From Serpens sp964410065 (GTDB lineage Bacteria; Pseudomonadota; Gammaproteobacteria; Pseudomonadales; Pseudomonadaceae), in assembly GCA_964410065.1 (NCBI GenBank), contig CAYPFO010000033.1:1-33587 (forward strand): a stretch of DNA of 33,587 bases, read 5' to 3'. Below are positions 7,253 through 15,793 of this stretch, in pieces. The notes beneath the pieces were generated by a model, which had not been told where the DNA came from, made no database searches, and saw only the letters and a program-made list of their open reading frames with translations. Position numbers and translations under genes: made by a program. Position 1 is the first letter of the stretch. Each line of letters starts with the position of its first letter.

Positions 7253-10200
7253 ATGAGTCTACTGTTGCGCCTGCTCACCGGACTGCTGCGCTGGGGGCTG
7301 GTGGCGTTTGCCGTGCTGCTGGTGTTGGCGGCGTTCTACGTCAGCCTTGGCCGGGAGCTGGTGCCGCTGGTAGCCGAGTACCGCGACGAGCTCCAGGACC
7401 GCGCCGAAGAGGCGCTGCGCGTGCCCCTGAGCATTGGCCGCCTGGAGGGTCATTGGCGAGGCTTCGCCCCAGAGCTGGTGGCCCGCGATGTGGTCGTCGG
7501 CGCGCCGGGCCAGGAAATGCGTCTGGACAGGGTCCGGGTTCGTCCGGATCTGCTAGGCAGCCTGCTGAATTGGCAGCCGCGCCTGGCCGGCCTGACCGTG
7601 AGCGGCTTGCAACTGATCGTCCGCCAGGATTCCGAGGGTCGCTGGAGGGTGCAGGGCCTGCCGCAGCAGGAAAGCACCGGCGTGCTGGATCCAGAGCCGT
7701 TGTTGCGTGAATTGCGGCGCTTTCCCCAAGTCACGGTGATAGATAGCCAAGTGGTGCTGCACCCTCAGGGTGAACAGCCGCTCAGCCTGAACTATTTGAA
7801 CCTTAGCCTGACTGACAGCGGCGGTGGACGCAAACGCTTGGATGGACGCGTGCTGCTGCCCGATGGCCAGCCGTTGACCTGGCAGCTAAAGAGCCGGCTG
7901 CAGCCAGCAACCTGGCGCGATGCCCAGCTCGATCTGTACCTGCGTTTGCCGCAGAGCGATTGGTCGCGCTGGTTGCCGCGCGCATTCACTGCGCAGTGGC
8001 ACGCCCAGCAGGTGCGAGCCGGTGGGGAAATCTGGCTGAACTGGGCCGAGCGGGATCTGCAGCATGCGGTGGTCCGCTGGCACGCGCCGAGTGTGGTGGC
8101 CGGCTACGCCGAGCATCCGGCGCTGCACCTGGAAGACCTGAGCTTCAACCTGTACCTGCAACGCACCGAGCAAGGCCGTCGGCTGTTGGTCGATTCGCTG
8201 GCGGCTACCCTCGATGGCACGCGCTGGGGGCCGGCGAAACTGGTGATCGACCAACAGGCGCAGGTCTTGCAGATGTCCGCTGACCGTCTGGATCTCGCGC
8301 CGTTGGTGCAAGGCGTGCGTGCCCTGGCGCCCTTGCCCGAGGCCTTGAGCGTGGCGCTGGAGGCCCTACAGCCGCGAGGGCGATTGCACAATCTCCAGGT
8401 CACCTACCAGCCCGGCGCTGAGCCCCATGCCCGCTGGCACTACGCGGCTAATCTGGCGGATGTCGCGTTTGACCCATACCACGGCGCACCGGGCGCGGAG
8501 CAGGTCAGCGGTAGCGTAGAAGGCGACCTGCGTGAGGGCGAGCTGCGCCTGAACAGCGATGGGTTTGCGCTGCATCTGGATCAGCTGTTCAGCGAGCCGT
8601 GGCGCTACCGTCAGGCCCAGGCCCGGCTGAACTGGCGCTTCGACGACGAGGCGTTGAGCCTCTGGTCACCGTATCTGCGCGTCGTTGGCGAGGAAGGCCG
8701 GCTGGCGGGTGATTTTCTGATCCGCCTGCAGCGTGACCCCGAGGCCGAAGACTACATGGATCTGCGCATCGGGCTGAGCGACGGCAATGCCCGCTACGCC
8801 GGCAAATACCTGCCCTCGCGCAGTCCGGCGATAAGTCCGGCATTGACCACCTGGCTGCAAACGGCAATCCGTGCCGGAAGCATTGAGCAGGGATTCTTTC
8901 AATACCAGGGCTCGCTGAACAAGGGCGCTGAAGCTGCGGCCCGAACGCTCAGCCTGTATTTCAAGGTGCGCGATGCCGAACTGGCCTATCAGCCGGGCTG
9001 GCCAGTCTTGCAGCAGGCACGTGGCGAAGTGTTCGTCGAAGACAGTGGTGTGACAGTCGCCATCAGCGATGGGCGCTTGCTGGGCAGCCGGGTGCTGGAA
9101 GCCCTGGCGCGCGTGCCACCGGCCGAGCCCGGCCAGTCGGCCCATCTGCTGCTCGATGCCCATCTGCAGAGCAGCGTCGAGGATGGCCTGAAAATTCTCC
9201 AGGAAGGGCCGTTGCCCACCGCTGAAACCTTTGCCGGCTGGTCGGGTGGCGGCGCCGTGGATGCCCAGCTGCACCTGGATATCGCCTTGGGCGAAGGCCC
9301 CGCGCCGTATGTGCGCGTCGATTTCGCCCCGCAAGGCGCCAGGCTCACCTTGCCGCAACCCGAGCTGGAGCTCAGTGAGGTAAAGGGTGCGTTTCGCTTT
9401 GATACCAAGACCGGCCTGAGTGCGAGCAGTGTCCGTGGCCAGGCGCTGGGACAGCCATTGAGCGGCAAGATCAGCAGTGAGGGGCCAGAGCGGATTCTGG
9501 TCGATGTGCAGGGGCAGGTTCCGGTCAAGACCTTGAGCGACTGGCTGCGTGTGGATCGGCCATTGCCGGTCAGCGGTCGGTTGCCCTATCGCCTGCGCCT
9601 CCAGCTGGCAGGAGACAATAGCCAATTGCGCGTCGACTCCAGTTTGCAAGGCGTGGCCATCGACCTGCCGGCGCCGTTTGGCAAGACGGCCGGTGAGAGC
9701 CGCTACGCCGACTGGCGCATGAGCCTGGGCGGCCAGGAGCGTCGTTACTGGCTGGATTATGCCGATGCCAGCCTGGCCGCAGCCCTGCCGGACAATGATC
9801 TGCAGCGGCTGCGCGGCGAATTGCGCCTGGGGCTGGGGCCGGCGCGGCTGACGCAGGAATCCGGTTTTGTGTTGCGCGGGCAACTGCCCGAACTGGATGT
9901 TAGTGCCTGGCAAGCGGTGCGTGAACGTTATCTGGGTGGGGCGACTGAGCAAGGCGGGTCGCCGCCGCTGTACGCCGAATTATATGTCGAGCGCTTTATC
10001 GGCTTTGGTCAGGAGCTGCAGGACCTGATGCTGCGCCTCAAGCGGGATGGCGCTGCGTGGAGAGCGGAGCTGGACAGTCGGCGCATTGCCGGCAGCATCC
10101 ATCTGCCGGATTCGCCGCAGGTACCGATCCGTGTCAATCTGCAGCATGTGCGTCTACTGGCGGGGGGCGGCGAGGTGGAGCGGCGCGATCCGCTGGCGGA

Positions 10201-11050
10201 CATCGACCCGCGCACCCTGCCGGCAGTGGACCTCTCCATCGGCCAGGTGATGCTGGGTGATTCTCCATTGGGCGCATGGGCGTTCAAAGCCCGTCCCCAG
10301 TCGAACGGACTGCGCTTGCGAGAGCTTGATCTCAACCTCAAGGGCCTGAAAATTGGCGGAGACGCGGGTTGGGAGATGGCGGCTGGTGCACCGCGTACCT
10401 GGTACAAGGGCCGCCTGCAGGGCGAGGATCTGGGGCGCGTGCTGCTGGCTTGGGGGTTTGCACCCACCGCCAGCAGCGAACGTTTCCGGCTCGATGCGGA
10501 CGCCCATTGGCCTGGGTCGCCCGCCGCCTTTAACGTGAATACCCTGTCCGGGAATCTGAGTGCCGATGTGCGCAAGGGGCAGTTTTCCGAAGTGCAGGGC
10601 TCGGCTTCCGCGCTGCGCGTGTTCGGCCTGCTCAATTTCAACGCCATTGGGCGGCGCCTGCGCCTGGACTTCTCCGATCTGTTTGGGCGAGGTCTCAGCT
10701 ATGATCGGGTCAAGGGCGCGATTGCCGTGCGCAAAGGCGTCTATACCAACGTGGAGCCACTGACCATGACGGGGCCTTCTGCAAGCCTGGAATTCACCGG
10801 CACGCTGGATATGCCCAGGGATCGTGTAGACGGTACGCTGCTGGTGGCCTTGCCGCTGACCAACAACCTGCCGCTGGCCGCGTTAATCGCGGGGGCGCCG
10901 GCCATTGGCGGCGCCCTGTTTCTGATCGACAAGCTGCTCGGCGACCACGTCGCACGCTTTGCCGGTGTGGAGTACGAGGTCAGCGGCTCGGTGCAATCCC
11001 CGCAGATCACCTATGGCAAACCCGTCGACCGTAAAACAGGAACGCCATGA
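7253..11050 (+). CDS. yhdP: YhdP family AsmA-like phospholipid transport protein
   Basis: YhdP is a very large inner-membrane-anchored, periplasm-spanning beta-taco protein. With TamB and YdbH it supports phospholipid movement to the outer membrane. The 1265-residue product has one N-terminal membrane helix (about residues 8-30), a long periplasmic body of repetitive beta-rich sequence (DUF3971-like) and the AsmA-type C-terminal domain (SASALRVFGLLNFNAIGRRL, then DRVKGAIAVRKGVYTNVEPL). Length matches the family. The start at 7253 lies 16 bp after rng, with GAGG just upstream. Its last bases overlap the next gene in ATGA. The position next to envelope genes fits the function. Confidence 0.93.
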   Translation: MSLLLRLLTGLLRWGLVAFAVLLVLAAFYVSLGRELVPLVAEYRDELQDRAEEALRVPLSIGRLEGHWRGFAPELVARDVVVGAPGQEMRLDRVRVRPDLLGSLLNWQPRLAGLTVSGLQLIVRQDSEGRWRVQGLPQQESTGVLDPEPLLRELRRFPQVTVIDSQVVLHPQGEQPLSLNYLNLSLTDSGGGRKRLDGRVLLPDGQPLTWQLKSRLQPATWRDAQLDLYLRLPQSDWSRWLPRAFTAQWHAQQVRAGGEIWLNWAERDLQHAVVRWHAPSVVAGYAEHPALHLEDLSFNLYLQRTEQGRRLLVDSLAATLDGTRWGPAKLVIDQQAQVLQMSADRLDLAPLVQGVRALAPLPEALSVALEALQPRGRLHNLQVTYQPGAEPHARWHYAANLADVAFDPYHGAPGAEQVSGSVEGDLREGELRLNSDGFALHLDQLFSEPWRYRQAQARLNWRFDDEALSLWSPYLRVVGEEGRLAGDFLIRLQRDPEAEDYMDLRIGLSDGNARYAGKYLPSRSPAISPALTTWLQTAIRAGSIEQGFFQYQGSLNKGAEAAARTLSLYFKVRDAELAYQPGWPVLQQARGEVFVEDSGVTVAISDGRLLGSRVLEALARVPPAEPGQSAHLLLDAHLQSSVEDGLKILQEGPLPTAETFAGWSGGGAVDAQLHLDIALGEGPAPYVRVDFAPQGARLTLPQPELELSEVKGAFRFDTKTGLSASSVRGQALGQPLSGKISSEGPERILVDVQGQVPVKTLSDWLRVDRPLPVSGRLPYRLRLQLAGDNSQLRVDSSLQGVAIDLPAPFGKTAGESRYADWRMSLGGQERRYWLDYADASLAAALPDNDLQRLRGELRLGLGPARLTQESGFVLRGQLPELDVSAWQAVRERYLGGATEQGGSPPLYAELYVERFIGFGQELQDLMLRLKRDGAAWRAELDSRRIAGSIHLPDSPQVPIRVNLQHVRLLAGGGEVERRDPLADIDPRTLPAVDLSIGQVMLGDSPLGAWAFKARPQSNGLRLRELDLNLKGLKIGGDAGWEMAAGAPRTWYKGRLQGEDLGRVLLAWGFAPTASSERFRLDADAHWPGSPAAFNVNTLSGNLSADVRKGQFSEVQGSASALRVFGLLNFNAIGRRLRLDFSDLFGRGLSYDRVKGAIAVRKGVYTNVEPLTMTGPSASLEFTGTLDMPRDRVDGTLLVALPLTNNLPLAALIAGAPAIGGALFLIDKLLGDHVARFAGVEYEVSGSVQSPQITYGKPVDRKTGTP

Positions 11051-11910
11051 AGGAACCGCTGAACCTTGCCGTGATTCAAATGGTCAGTCAGGCTGAGGTG
11101 TCGGCCAATCTGGTCGTCGCACGGCGCTTGCTGGAACAGGCGGCGGAGCGGGGCGCACGCCTGGCCGTCTTGCCGGAAAACTTTGCCTGCATGGGCCATC
11201 CCGATCTGGCAGCGCTGGGGCGTGCCGAGCACGCGGGCAACGGGCCGATTCTGCCCTGGTTGCGACACGTCGCCCGCGACCTTGGCTTGTGGGTCGTCGC
11301 TGGCACCCTGCCATTGCCGCCGGATGACCGGCCCGGAGATAAGCCGCGTGCATGTTCGCTGCTGTTTGACGAGCACGGCGAACGGGTGGCCCGATACGAT
11401 AAATTGCACCTGTTTGATGTTGATGTGGCCGATACGCGTCGGCGCTATCGCGAGTCGGACGATTACGCCGCCGGTGAGCAGGTGGTGATCGCGGACACGC
11501 CAGTCGGGCGGTTGGGCATGACGGTGTGCTACGACCTGCGGTTTCCCGAACTGTATGGCGCGCTGCGCGCCCAAGGGGCGGAACTGATCAGTGTGCCGGC
11601 AGCTTTCACTGCGGTGACCGGCGCCGCGCACTGGCAGGTGTTGATCCGCGCGCGCGCGATTGAAACCCAGTGTTGGGTACTGGCCGCCGCCCAGGGTGGC
11701 GTGCATCCGGGGCCCCGTGAAACCTTCGGTCATTCGGCGCTTGTCGATCCTTGGGGCCGCGTGCTTGCCGCGCAGGCCCAGGGCGAGGCGGTGCTATGGG
11801 CCGAGCGCGACGTATCCGCGCAGCTACAGGTGCGCCAAAGCATGCCGGTGCAGACGCATCGGCGAATTTCAGTGGCGTGCGCGGTGACGCGGGCGCATCT
11901 CTCGGAGTGA
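11047..11910 (+). CDS. Carbon-nitrogen hydrolase (nitrilase superfamily, Nit1-like amidase)
   Basis: This is a cytoplasmic C-N hydrolase of 287 residues with the complete Glu-Lys-Cys triad: Glu44 (LPENFACMG), Lys119 (YDKLHLFDVD) and Cys161 (MTVCYDLRFPELY). The YDKLHLFDVD and CYDLRFPELY patterns resemble the Nit1 branch, whose studied members hydrolyse deaminated glutathione, a metabolite-repair reaction; that specific activity is inferred. Its ATG overlaps the yhdP stop (ATGA), and tldD starts 2 bp after its own stop. It is therefore translationally linked to an envelope gene and a peptidase gene, a combination conserved in pseudomonads as far as I recall. The link between these functions is not obvious. 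Confidence 0.88.
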   Translation: MKEPLNLAVIQMVSQAEVSANLVVARRLLEQAAERGARLAVLPENFACMGHPDLAALGRAEHAGNGPILPWLRHVARDLGLWVVAGTLPLPPDDRPGDKPRACSLLFDEHGERVARYDKLHLFDVDVADTRRRYRESDDYAAGEQVVIADTPVGRLGMTVCYDLRFPELYGALRAQGAELISVPAAFTAVTGAAHWQVLIRARAIETQCWVLAAAQGGVHPGPRETFGHSALVDPWGRVLAAQAQGEAVLWAERDVSAQLQVRQSMPVQTHRRISVACAVTRAHLSE

Positions 11911-11912
11911 AT

Positions 11913-13370
11913 ATGAGCGACCTATTGCTACCCGTAAGCGAACATCTTTTATCTCCCGGCGGATTGAGCGTGGATGACTTGCCACGCATCCTCGGCGAGC
12001 TGAGCGGCCCAGGCATCGATGCCGCCGATCTGTACTTTCAAGGGCAGATTTCCGAGTCCTGGACATTGGAAGACGGCATCGTCAAGGAAGGCAGCTTTCA
12101 TCTCGACCAGGGGGTGGGCGTGCGGGCCCAGTCCGGCGAAAAAACTGGCCTGGCCTATAGCAATGCGATCAGCGCCCAGGCGCTGGCGGACGCCTCGCGC
12201 GCGGCGCGCTCGATCGCCCGCGCCGGTCAGCAGGGTCGCGTGCAGGCCTTTGCCGGTGTGCCCCTGAAGCGCTTGTATATCCGCGACAATCCGCTGGATG
12301 TGTGGGACCGGCCCGCCAAGGTCGAACTGCTCAAACGCATCGACGTCGCCACCCGTGCGCTGGATTCACGTATCAAGCAGGTCACGGTAAGTCTTGCCGG
12401 ACTCTGGGAACATATCCTGATCGCCGCCAGCGACGGCAGCCTGGCGGCGGATATTCGTCCGCTGGTGCGTTTCAATGTCAGCGTCATCGTCGAGCACAAC
12501 GGACGCCGTGAGCGCGGCAGTCAGGGCGGCGGTGGGCGCACCGACTACCACTATTTCCTGCAGCCGGGCACCACCGGTGAAGAACGCGCCATGAGTTACG
12601 CCCGCGAGGCGCTGCGCCAGGCACTGGTCAACCTGGAGGCGGTGGCCGCGCCGGCCGGAACCTTGCCGGTGGTCCTGGCGCCCGGCTGGTCGGGCGTGCT
12701 GTTGCACGAGGCGGTGGGCCACGGCCTGGAAGGCGACTTCAACCGCAAGGGCAGTTCGGCGTACAGCGGCCGGATCGGCGAGCGGGTCGCCTCCAACCTG
12801 TGCACCATTGTCGATGACGGCACGCTGGCCAACCGCCGCGGCTCGCTGAGCGTGGACGATGAAGGCACGCCGACCCAGTGCACCACGTTGATCGAGAACG
12901 GCGTGCTCAAGGGCTACATGCAGGACAAGCTCAACGCTCGCCTGATGGGCGTGCCCCCCACCGGCAACGGTCGCCGCGAATCCTATGCGCACCTGACCAT
13001 GCCGCGCATGACCAACACCTACATGCTGGCCGGGGAAAGCGACCCAGAGGAAATCATCCGTTCGGTGAAAAAAGGCATTTTCTGCGCCAGCCTGGGCGGT
13101 GGCCAAGTGGACATCACTAGCGGCAAGTTCGTGTTCTCCACCAGCGAGGCTTACCTGATCGAGGACGGTAAGATCACCACGCCGGTCAAGGGCGCGACGC
13201 TGATCGGCAACGGCCCGGAAGTGATGAACAAGGTGTCGATGGTCGGCAACGACCTCGCGCTGGACAGCGGCGTCGGCACCTGCGGCAAGGACGGCCAGTC
13301 GGTGCCGGTGGGCGTTGGTCAGCCGACGCTGAAGATCGACGGTATAACCGTGGGCGGAACGGGAGCTTGA
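11913..13370 (+). CDS. tldD: TldD, metalloprotease subunit
   Basis: TldD pairs with TldE (PmbA) as a heterodimeric zinc peptidase that degrades unstructured peptides. The pair is known from CcdA antitoxin degradation and maturation of peptides such as microcin B17. The 485-residue product has the zinc motif HEAVGH (His265, Glu266, His270) followed by GLEGDFNRKG, placing the catalytic site in this subunit. The start is the ATG at 11913 (MSDLLLPVSEHLL), two bases after the upstream stop, with CGGAG as a partial Shine-Dalgarno. The frame is open further upstream inside the amidase gene, but that extension lacks family similarity. Its partner tldE lies 0.7 kb downstream beyond the oppositely oriented darP. 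Confidence 0.96.
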   Translation: MSDLLLPVSEHLLSPGGLSVDDLPRILGELSGPGIDAADLYFQGQISESWTLEDGIVKEGSFHLDQGVGVRAQSGEKTGLAYSNAISAQALADASRAARSIARAGQQGRVQAFAGVPLKRLYIRDNPLDVWDRPAKVELLKRIDVATRALDSRIKQVTVSLAGLWEHILIAASDGSLAADIRPLVRFNVSVIVEHNGRRERGSQGGGGRTDYHYFLQPGTTGEERAMSYAREALRQALVNLEAVAAPAGTLPVVLAPGWSGVLLHEAVGHGLEGDFNRKGSSAYSGRIGERVASNLCTIVDDGTLANRRGSLSVDDEGTPTQCTTLIENGVLKGYMQDKLNARLMGVPPTGNGRRESYAHLTMPRMTNTYMLAGESDPEEIIRSVKKGIFCASLGGGQVDITSGKFVFSTSEAYLIEDGKITTPVKGATLIGNGPEVMNKVSMVGNDLALDSGVGTCGKDGQSVPVGVGQPTLKIDGITVGGTGA

Positions 13371-13387
13371 TCGCAGATACAAGCGGC

Positions 13388-13397
13388 AAGCTGCAAG
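13388..13397. repeat. Left copy of a 10-bp inverted repeat flanking darP
   Basis: AAGCTGCAAG here is the exact reverse complement of CTTGCAGCTT at 14066-14075, on the other side of darP. It lies in the short convergent tldD/darP spacer, next to further GCTTGAGG repeats (13413-13427). Confidence 0.6.
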
Positions 13398-13433
13398 GGA
13401 AAGCCATATCGTGCTTGAGGCTTGAGGCTGCTG

Positions 13434-13952
13434 TTAGCGTAATCCGCGCTGGGTTTCGTCCAGATCACGGATGTATTTGAAGATTTTGCGCGAGGCGGTC
13501 GGCACTTTGTTCCGAGCCGCTTCATGCTGGGCATGGCGGATCAGGCCGCGCAAATGTTGGCGGTCAGTTTCGGGGTAGTCCTTGACGAAGGCTTCCAGGA
13601 CCTCATCGTCACCTGCGATCAAACGGTCGCGCCAGCGCTCGAGCGTGTGGAAACGTTCGTTGTACTGACGGGTGGAGGCGTCCATTTGATCGATCAGGGC
13701 GGTGATTGCCTCGATGTCCTGGTCGCGCATCAGCTTGCCAATGAACTGCATGTGGCGTTTCTTGGCGGAGTTGGCGGTGTGCTTGGGGGCCTCGGCCAGT
13801 GCACGGCGTAGAACATCGGTCAGCGGCAGCTTGTCCTGTATGTCCGGCTTGAGCGTCGTCAGGCGCTGACCGAGGTCCTGCAGGGCGTGCAGGTCGCGTT
13901 TGACCTGGGATTTGCTTTTCTCTTCGGAGAAGTCGTCGAGGAATTCAGGCAT
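13434..13952 (-). CDS. darP: DarP (YjgA), 50S ribosome-associated assembly factor
   Basis: DarP/YjgA binds late 50S ribosomal precursors and helps their maturation. The 172-residue product (MPEFLDDFSEEKSKSQVKRDLHALQ...) is highly charged and helical, matching the DUF615 family in length and in segments such as KSKSQVKRDLHALQDLGQRL and RHAQHEAARNKVP. An in-frame ATG at 14012 would add 20 residues, but the family starts at the MPEF(L) residue, so 13952 is chosen; the ribosome-binding site is weak. It is transcribed leftwards between tldD and tldE, convergent with tldD and divergent from tldE. Its promoter must lie in the 133-bp gap before pmbA. Confidence 0.93.
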   Translation of the reverse strand: MPEFLDDFSEEKSKSQVKRDLHALQDLGQRLTTLKPDIQDKLPLTDVLRRALAEAPKHTANSAKKRHMQFIGKLMRDQDIEAITALIDQMDASTRQYNERFHTLERWRDRLIAGDDEVLEAFVKDYPETDRQHLRGLIRHAQHEAARNKVPTASRKIFKYIRDLDETQRGLR

Positions 13953-14052
13953 GGGGCGGGTCCAATGGATAATGCCGCCATGATAACAGCAGCGTTGTGC
14001 CGAGGCTTCCACAGGCGATAGTCGTGAGGTGCACGGTGACCAACTTGATTAC

Positions 14053-14072
14053 CTGCAAGCCATAGCTTGCAG
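14053..14072 (+). repeat. Perfect 8-bp stem-loop just upstream of the pmbA ribosome-binding site
   Basis: CTGCAAGC (14053-14060) and GCTTGCAG (14065-14072) form a perfect stem with a CATA loop. It ends 3 nt before the AGGAG Shine-Dalgarno (14076-14080) of pmbA. The right arm overlaps the right copy of the inverted repeat that flanks darP (14066-14075). It could modulate access to the ribosome-binding site, or it may simply be a short intergenic palindromic repeat. Confidence 0.6.
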
Positions 14073-14075
14073 CTT
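14066..14075. repeat. Right copy of a 10-bp inverted repeat flanking darP
   Basis: CTTGCAGCTT is the exact reverse complement of AAGCTGCAAG at 13388-13397. The pair encloses darP and lies within otherwise unrelated spacers. Confidence 0.6.
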
Positions 14076-14085
14076 AGGAGTAGCC

Positions 14086-15432
14086 ATGAGTTCAGTCGAT
14101 AAGGTCGGTCCGCAAGCCTTGCCGAACCTGGAAGAAAAGGTCGAGCGCATCCTGGCCGAAGCCAAGCGCCAAGGGGCCAGTGCGTGCGAAGTATCGGTTT
14201 CGGCCGGGCAGGGATTGAGCACCACGGTGCGCCAGGGCGAGGTGGAAACTGTCGAATTCAACCGCGACCAGGGCTTCGGCATCATTTTATTCAACGGTCA
14301 GCGCAAGGGGGCGGCGAGCACCTCGGCGGGCGGCGACGAGGCGATTCGCGAAACCGTGGCCGCCGCCATGGCGATTGCCCAGCATGCCTCGGAAGATGAC
14401 TGTGCTGGGCTGGCCGATGCGGCGTTGATGGCCCGTGAGCTGCCTGATCTTGACTTGTATCATCCGTGGGCCATCGAGCCGGATCAAGCAGTGGAGCTGG
14501 CACTGCGTTGCGAGGCGGCAGCCTTCGCCCAGGATTCGCGCATTCGCAATGCCGACGGTACCAGCCTCAACAGCCATCAAAGCTGCCGGGTGTATGGCAA
14601 CAGCCATGGTTTTATCGGCGGCTACGCCAATACGCGGCACAGCCTCAGCTGCGTGATGATTGCCGAGGCGGACGGCCAGATGCAGCGCGATTACTGGTAC
14701 GACGTCAGTCGTCGTGGCGAGGACTTGAAAGACGGCGTCCTCATCGGCCAGCGCGCCGCTGAGCGTGCTGTCAGCCGGCTGGGCGCCCGCCCGGTACCTA
14801 CCTGCGAGGTTCCGGTGTTGTTTGCCGCCGAACTGGCGACTGGACTGTTCAGTCATTTCCTCGCGGCAATTTCCGGGGGCAACCTGTACCGCAAGGCGTC
14901 GTTTCTCGAGGGGGCACTCGGTCAGCGCCTGTTTCCCGAATGGCTGAGTCTCGATGAACAGCCGCTGTTGGCGCGCGGCCTGGGCAGTGCGAGCTTCGAC
15001 AGCGACGGTCTGGCCACCTACGCGAAACCCTTCGTGCTCAATGGCGAGCTGGTGTCCTATGTATTGGGTACCTATTCCGGGCGCAAACTGGGCATGCCGA
15101 GCACGGCCAATGCGGGTGGCGTGCACAACCTGTTCGTAAGCCATGGCGACGAGGACCAGGCCGCGCTGATCAAACGCATGGGCCGCGGGCTGCTGGTGAC
15201 CGAGCTGATGGGGCAGGGGTTGAATCTGGTCACTGGCGACTATTCACGCGGTGCGGGCGGCTACTGGGTTGAGAACGGTGCAATTCAGTTCCCCGTGCAG
15301 GAAGTGACCATTGCCGGCAATCTGCGCGACATGTTCCGGCAGATCGTTGCGGTGGGCTGTGATCTGGAGACTCGCAGCACCATCCGTACCGGTTCGGTGC
15401 TGATTGAAAAAATGACTGTGGCGGGGAGCTAA
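14086..15432 (+). CDS. pmbA: TldE (PmbA), metalloprotease partner subunit
   Basis: PmbA/TldE is the non-catalytic partner that forms the peptide-binding cavity of the TldD/E peptidase. The 448-residue product shares the family fold with TldD (QGLSTTVRQGEVETVEFNRDQGFGI at the N terminus, TANAGGVHNLFV and GLLVTELMGQGLNLVTGDYSRGAGGYWVENG near the C terminus) but lacks an HExxxH zinc motif, as expected for TldE. The start is the ATG at 14086 (MSSVDKVGPQALP) with AGGAG 5 nt upstream; an upstream GTG at 14029 in the same frame adds residues without family support. It is convergent with ptsO. Confidence 0.95.
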   Translation: MSSVDKVGPQALPNLEEKVERILAEAKRQGASACEVSVSAGQGLSTTVRQGEVETVEFNRDQGFGIILFNGQRKGAASTSAGGDEAIRETVAAAMAIAQHASEDDCAGLADAALMARELPDLDLYHPWAIEPDQAVELALRCEAAAFAQDSRIRNADGTSLNSHQSCRVYGNSHGFIGGYANTRHSLSCVMIAEADGQMQRDYWYDVSRRGEDLKDGVLIGQRAAERAVSRLGARPVPTCEVPVLFAAELATGLFSHFLAAISGGNLYRKASFLEGALGQRLFPEWLSLDEQPLLARGLGSASFDSDGLATYAKPFVLNGELVSYVLGTYSGRKLGMPSTANAGGVHNLFVSHGDEDQAALIKRMGRGLLVTELMGQGLNLVTGDYSRGAGGYWVENGAIQFPVQEVTIAGNLRDMFRQIVAVGCDLETRSTIRTGSVLIEKMTVAGS

Positions 15433-15476
15433 ATTGAAGGCAGCGACAGGCGCGGTTTTTTCGTAGTCTGATGCAA

Positions 15477-15506
15477 CAGGGCGAGGTGAAAATGACATCC
15501 GCCCTG
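15477..15506. terminator. Stem-loop between convergent pmbA and ptsO
   Basis: CAGGGCG (15477-15483) pairs perfectly with CGCCCTG (15500-15506). Further pairs inside the loop (GGTG with CATC-type bases, one G-U) are possible. It sits between two convergent genes where a bidirectional terminator would be expected. A run of six T (15555 to the left is in the gene; the run here is at about 15456-15461) lies upstream and not after the stem, so the terminator call is tentative. Confidence 0.35.
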
Positions 15507-15511
15507 CTGTC

Positions 15512-15784
15512 TTATTCGCCTTCGCCGAAGCAGTCCTCGATCAAGTCGATCAGGGCATTGAGGGCTTCGTCGTCCTGTTCGCCTTCGGTATGCAGGTGCA
15601 GCGGCGTGCCCTTGCCGGCGGCGAGCATCATGACCGCCATGATGCTCTTGCCGTCGATCAGGCTATCCGGAGCGTGGCCGACCCGTACCTGACAGGGATA
15701 GCGCCCGGCGACGCCGACAAATTTAGCGGCGGCGCGGGCGTGCAAACCCAATTTATTGATGATGACGATTTCGCGGCAAGGCAT
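15512..15784 (-). CDS. ptsO: NPr, HPr-like phosphocarrier of the nitrogen PTS
   Basis: NPr accepts phosphate from EI-Ntr (PtsP) and passes it to EIIA-Ntr (PtsN) in the regulatory, non-transporting nitrogen phosphotransferase system. The 90-residue product has the active-site histidine His15 in NKLGLHARAAAKF and the second conserved HPr segment GKSIMAVMMLAAGKG. It is the last gene of the leftward series, 9 bp after rapZ, and close to ptsN and rpoN as in other Proteobacteria. ptsP is not in this window. Confidence in the HPr family is very high. NPr rather than a sugar HPr follows from the neighbourhood. Confidence 0.96.
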   Translation of the reverse strand: MPCREIVIINKLGLHARAAAKFVGVAGRYPCQVRVGHAPDSLIDGKSIMAVMMLAAGKGTPLHLHTEGEQDDEALNALIDLIEDCFGEGE

Positions 15785-15793
15785 TGCAGATCC

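Noticed and set aside
8666..9952. 428-codon open frame opposite yhdP
   Set aside because: The Gln/Ala/Arg-rich product without family motifs lies opposite a complete yhdP frame; it is a GC-bias artefact.
11751..11912. Extended tldD start inside the amidase gene
   Set aside because: The extra 54 codons are an out-of-frame reading of the amidase gene and lack TldD similarity.
12366..13382. 338-codon open frame opposite tldD
   Set aside because: His/Arg/Ala-rich antisense reading of tldD; no independent support.
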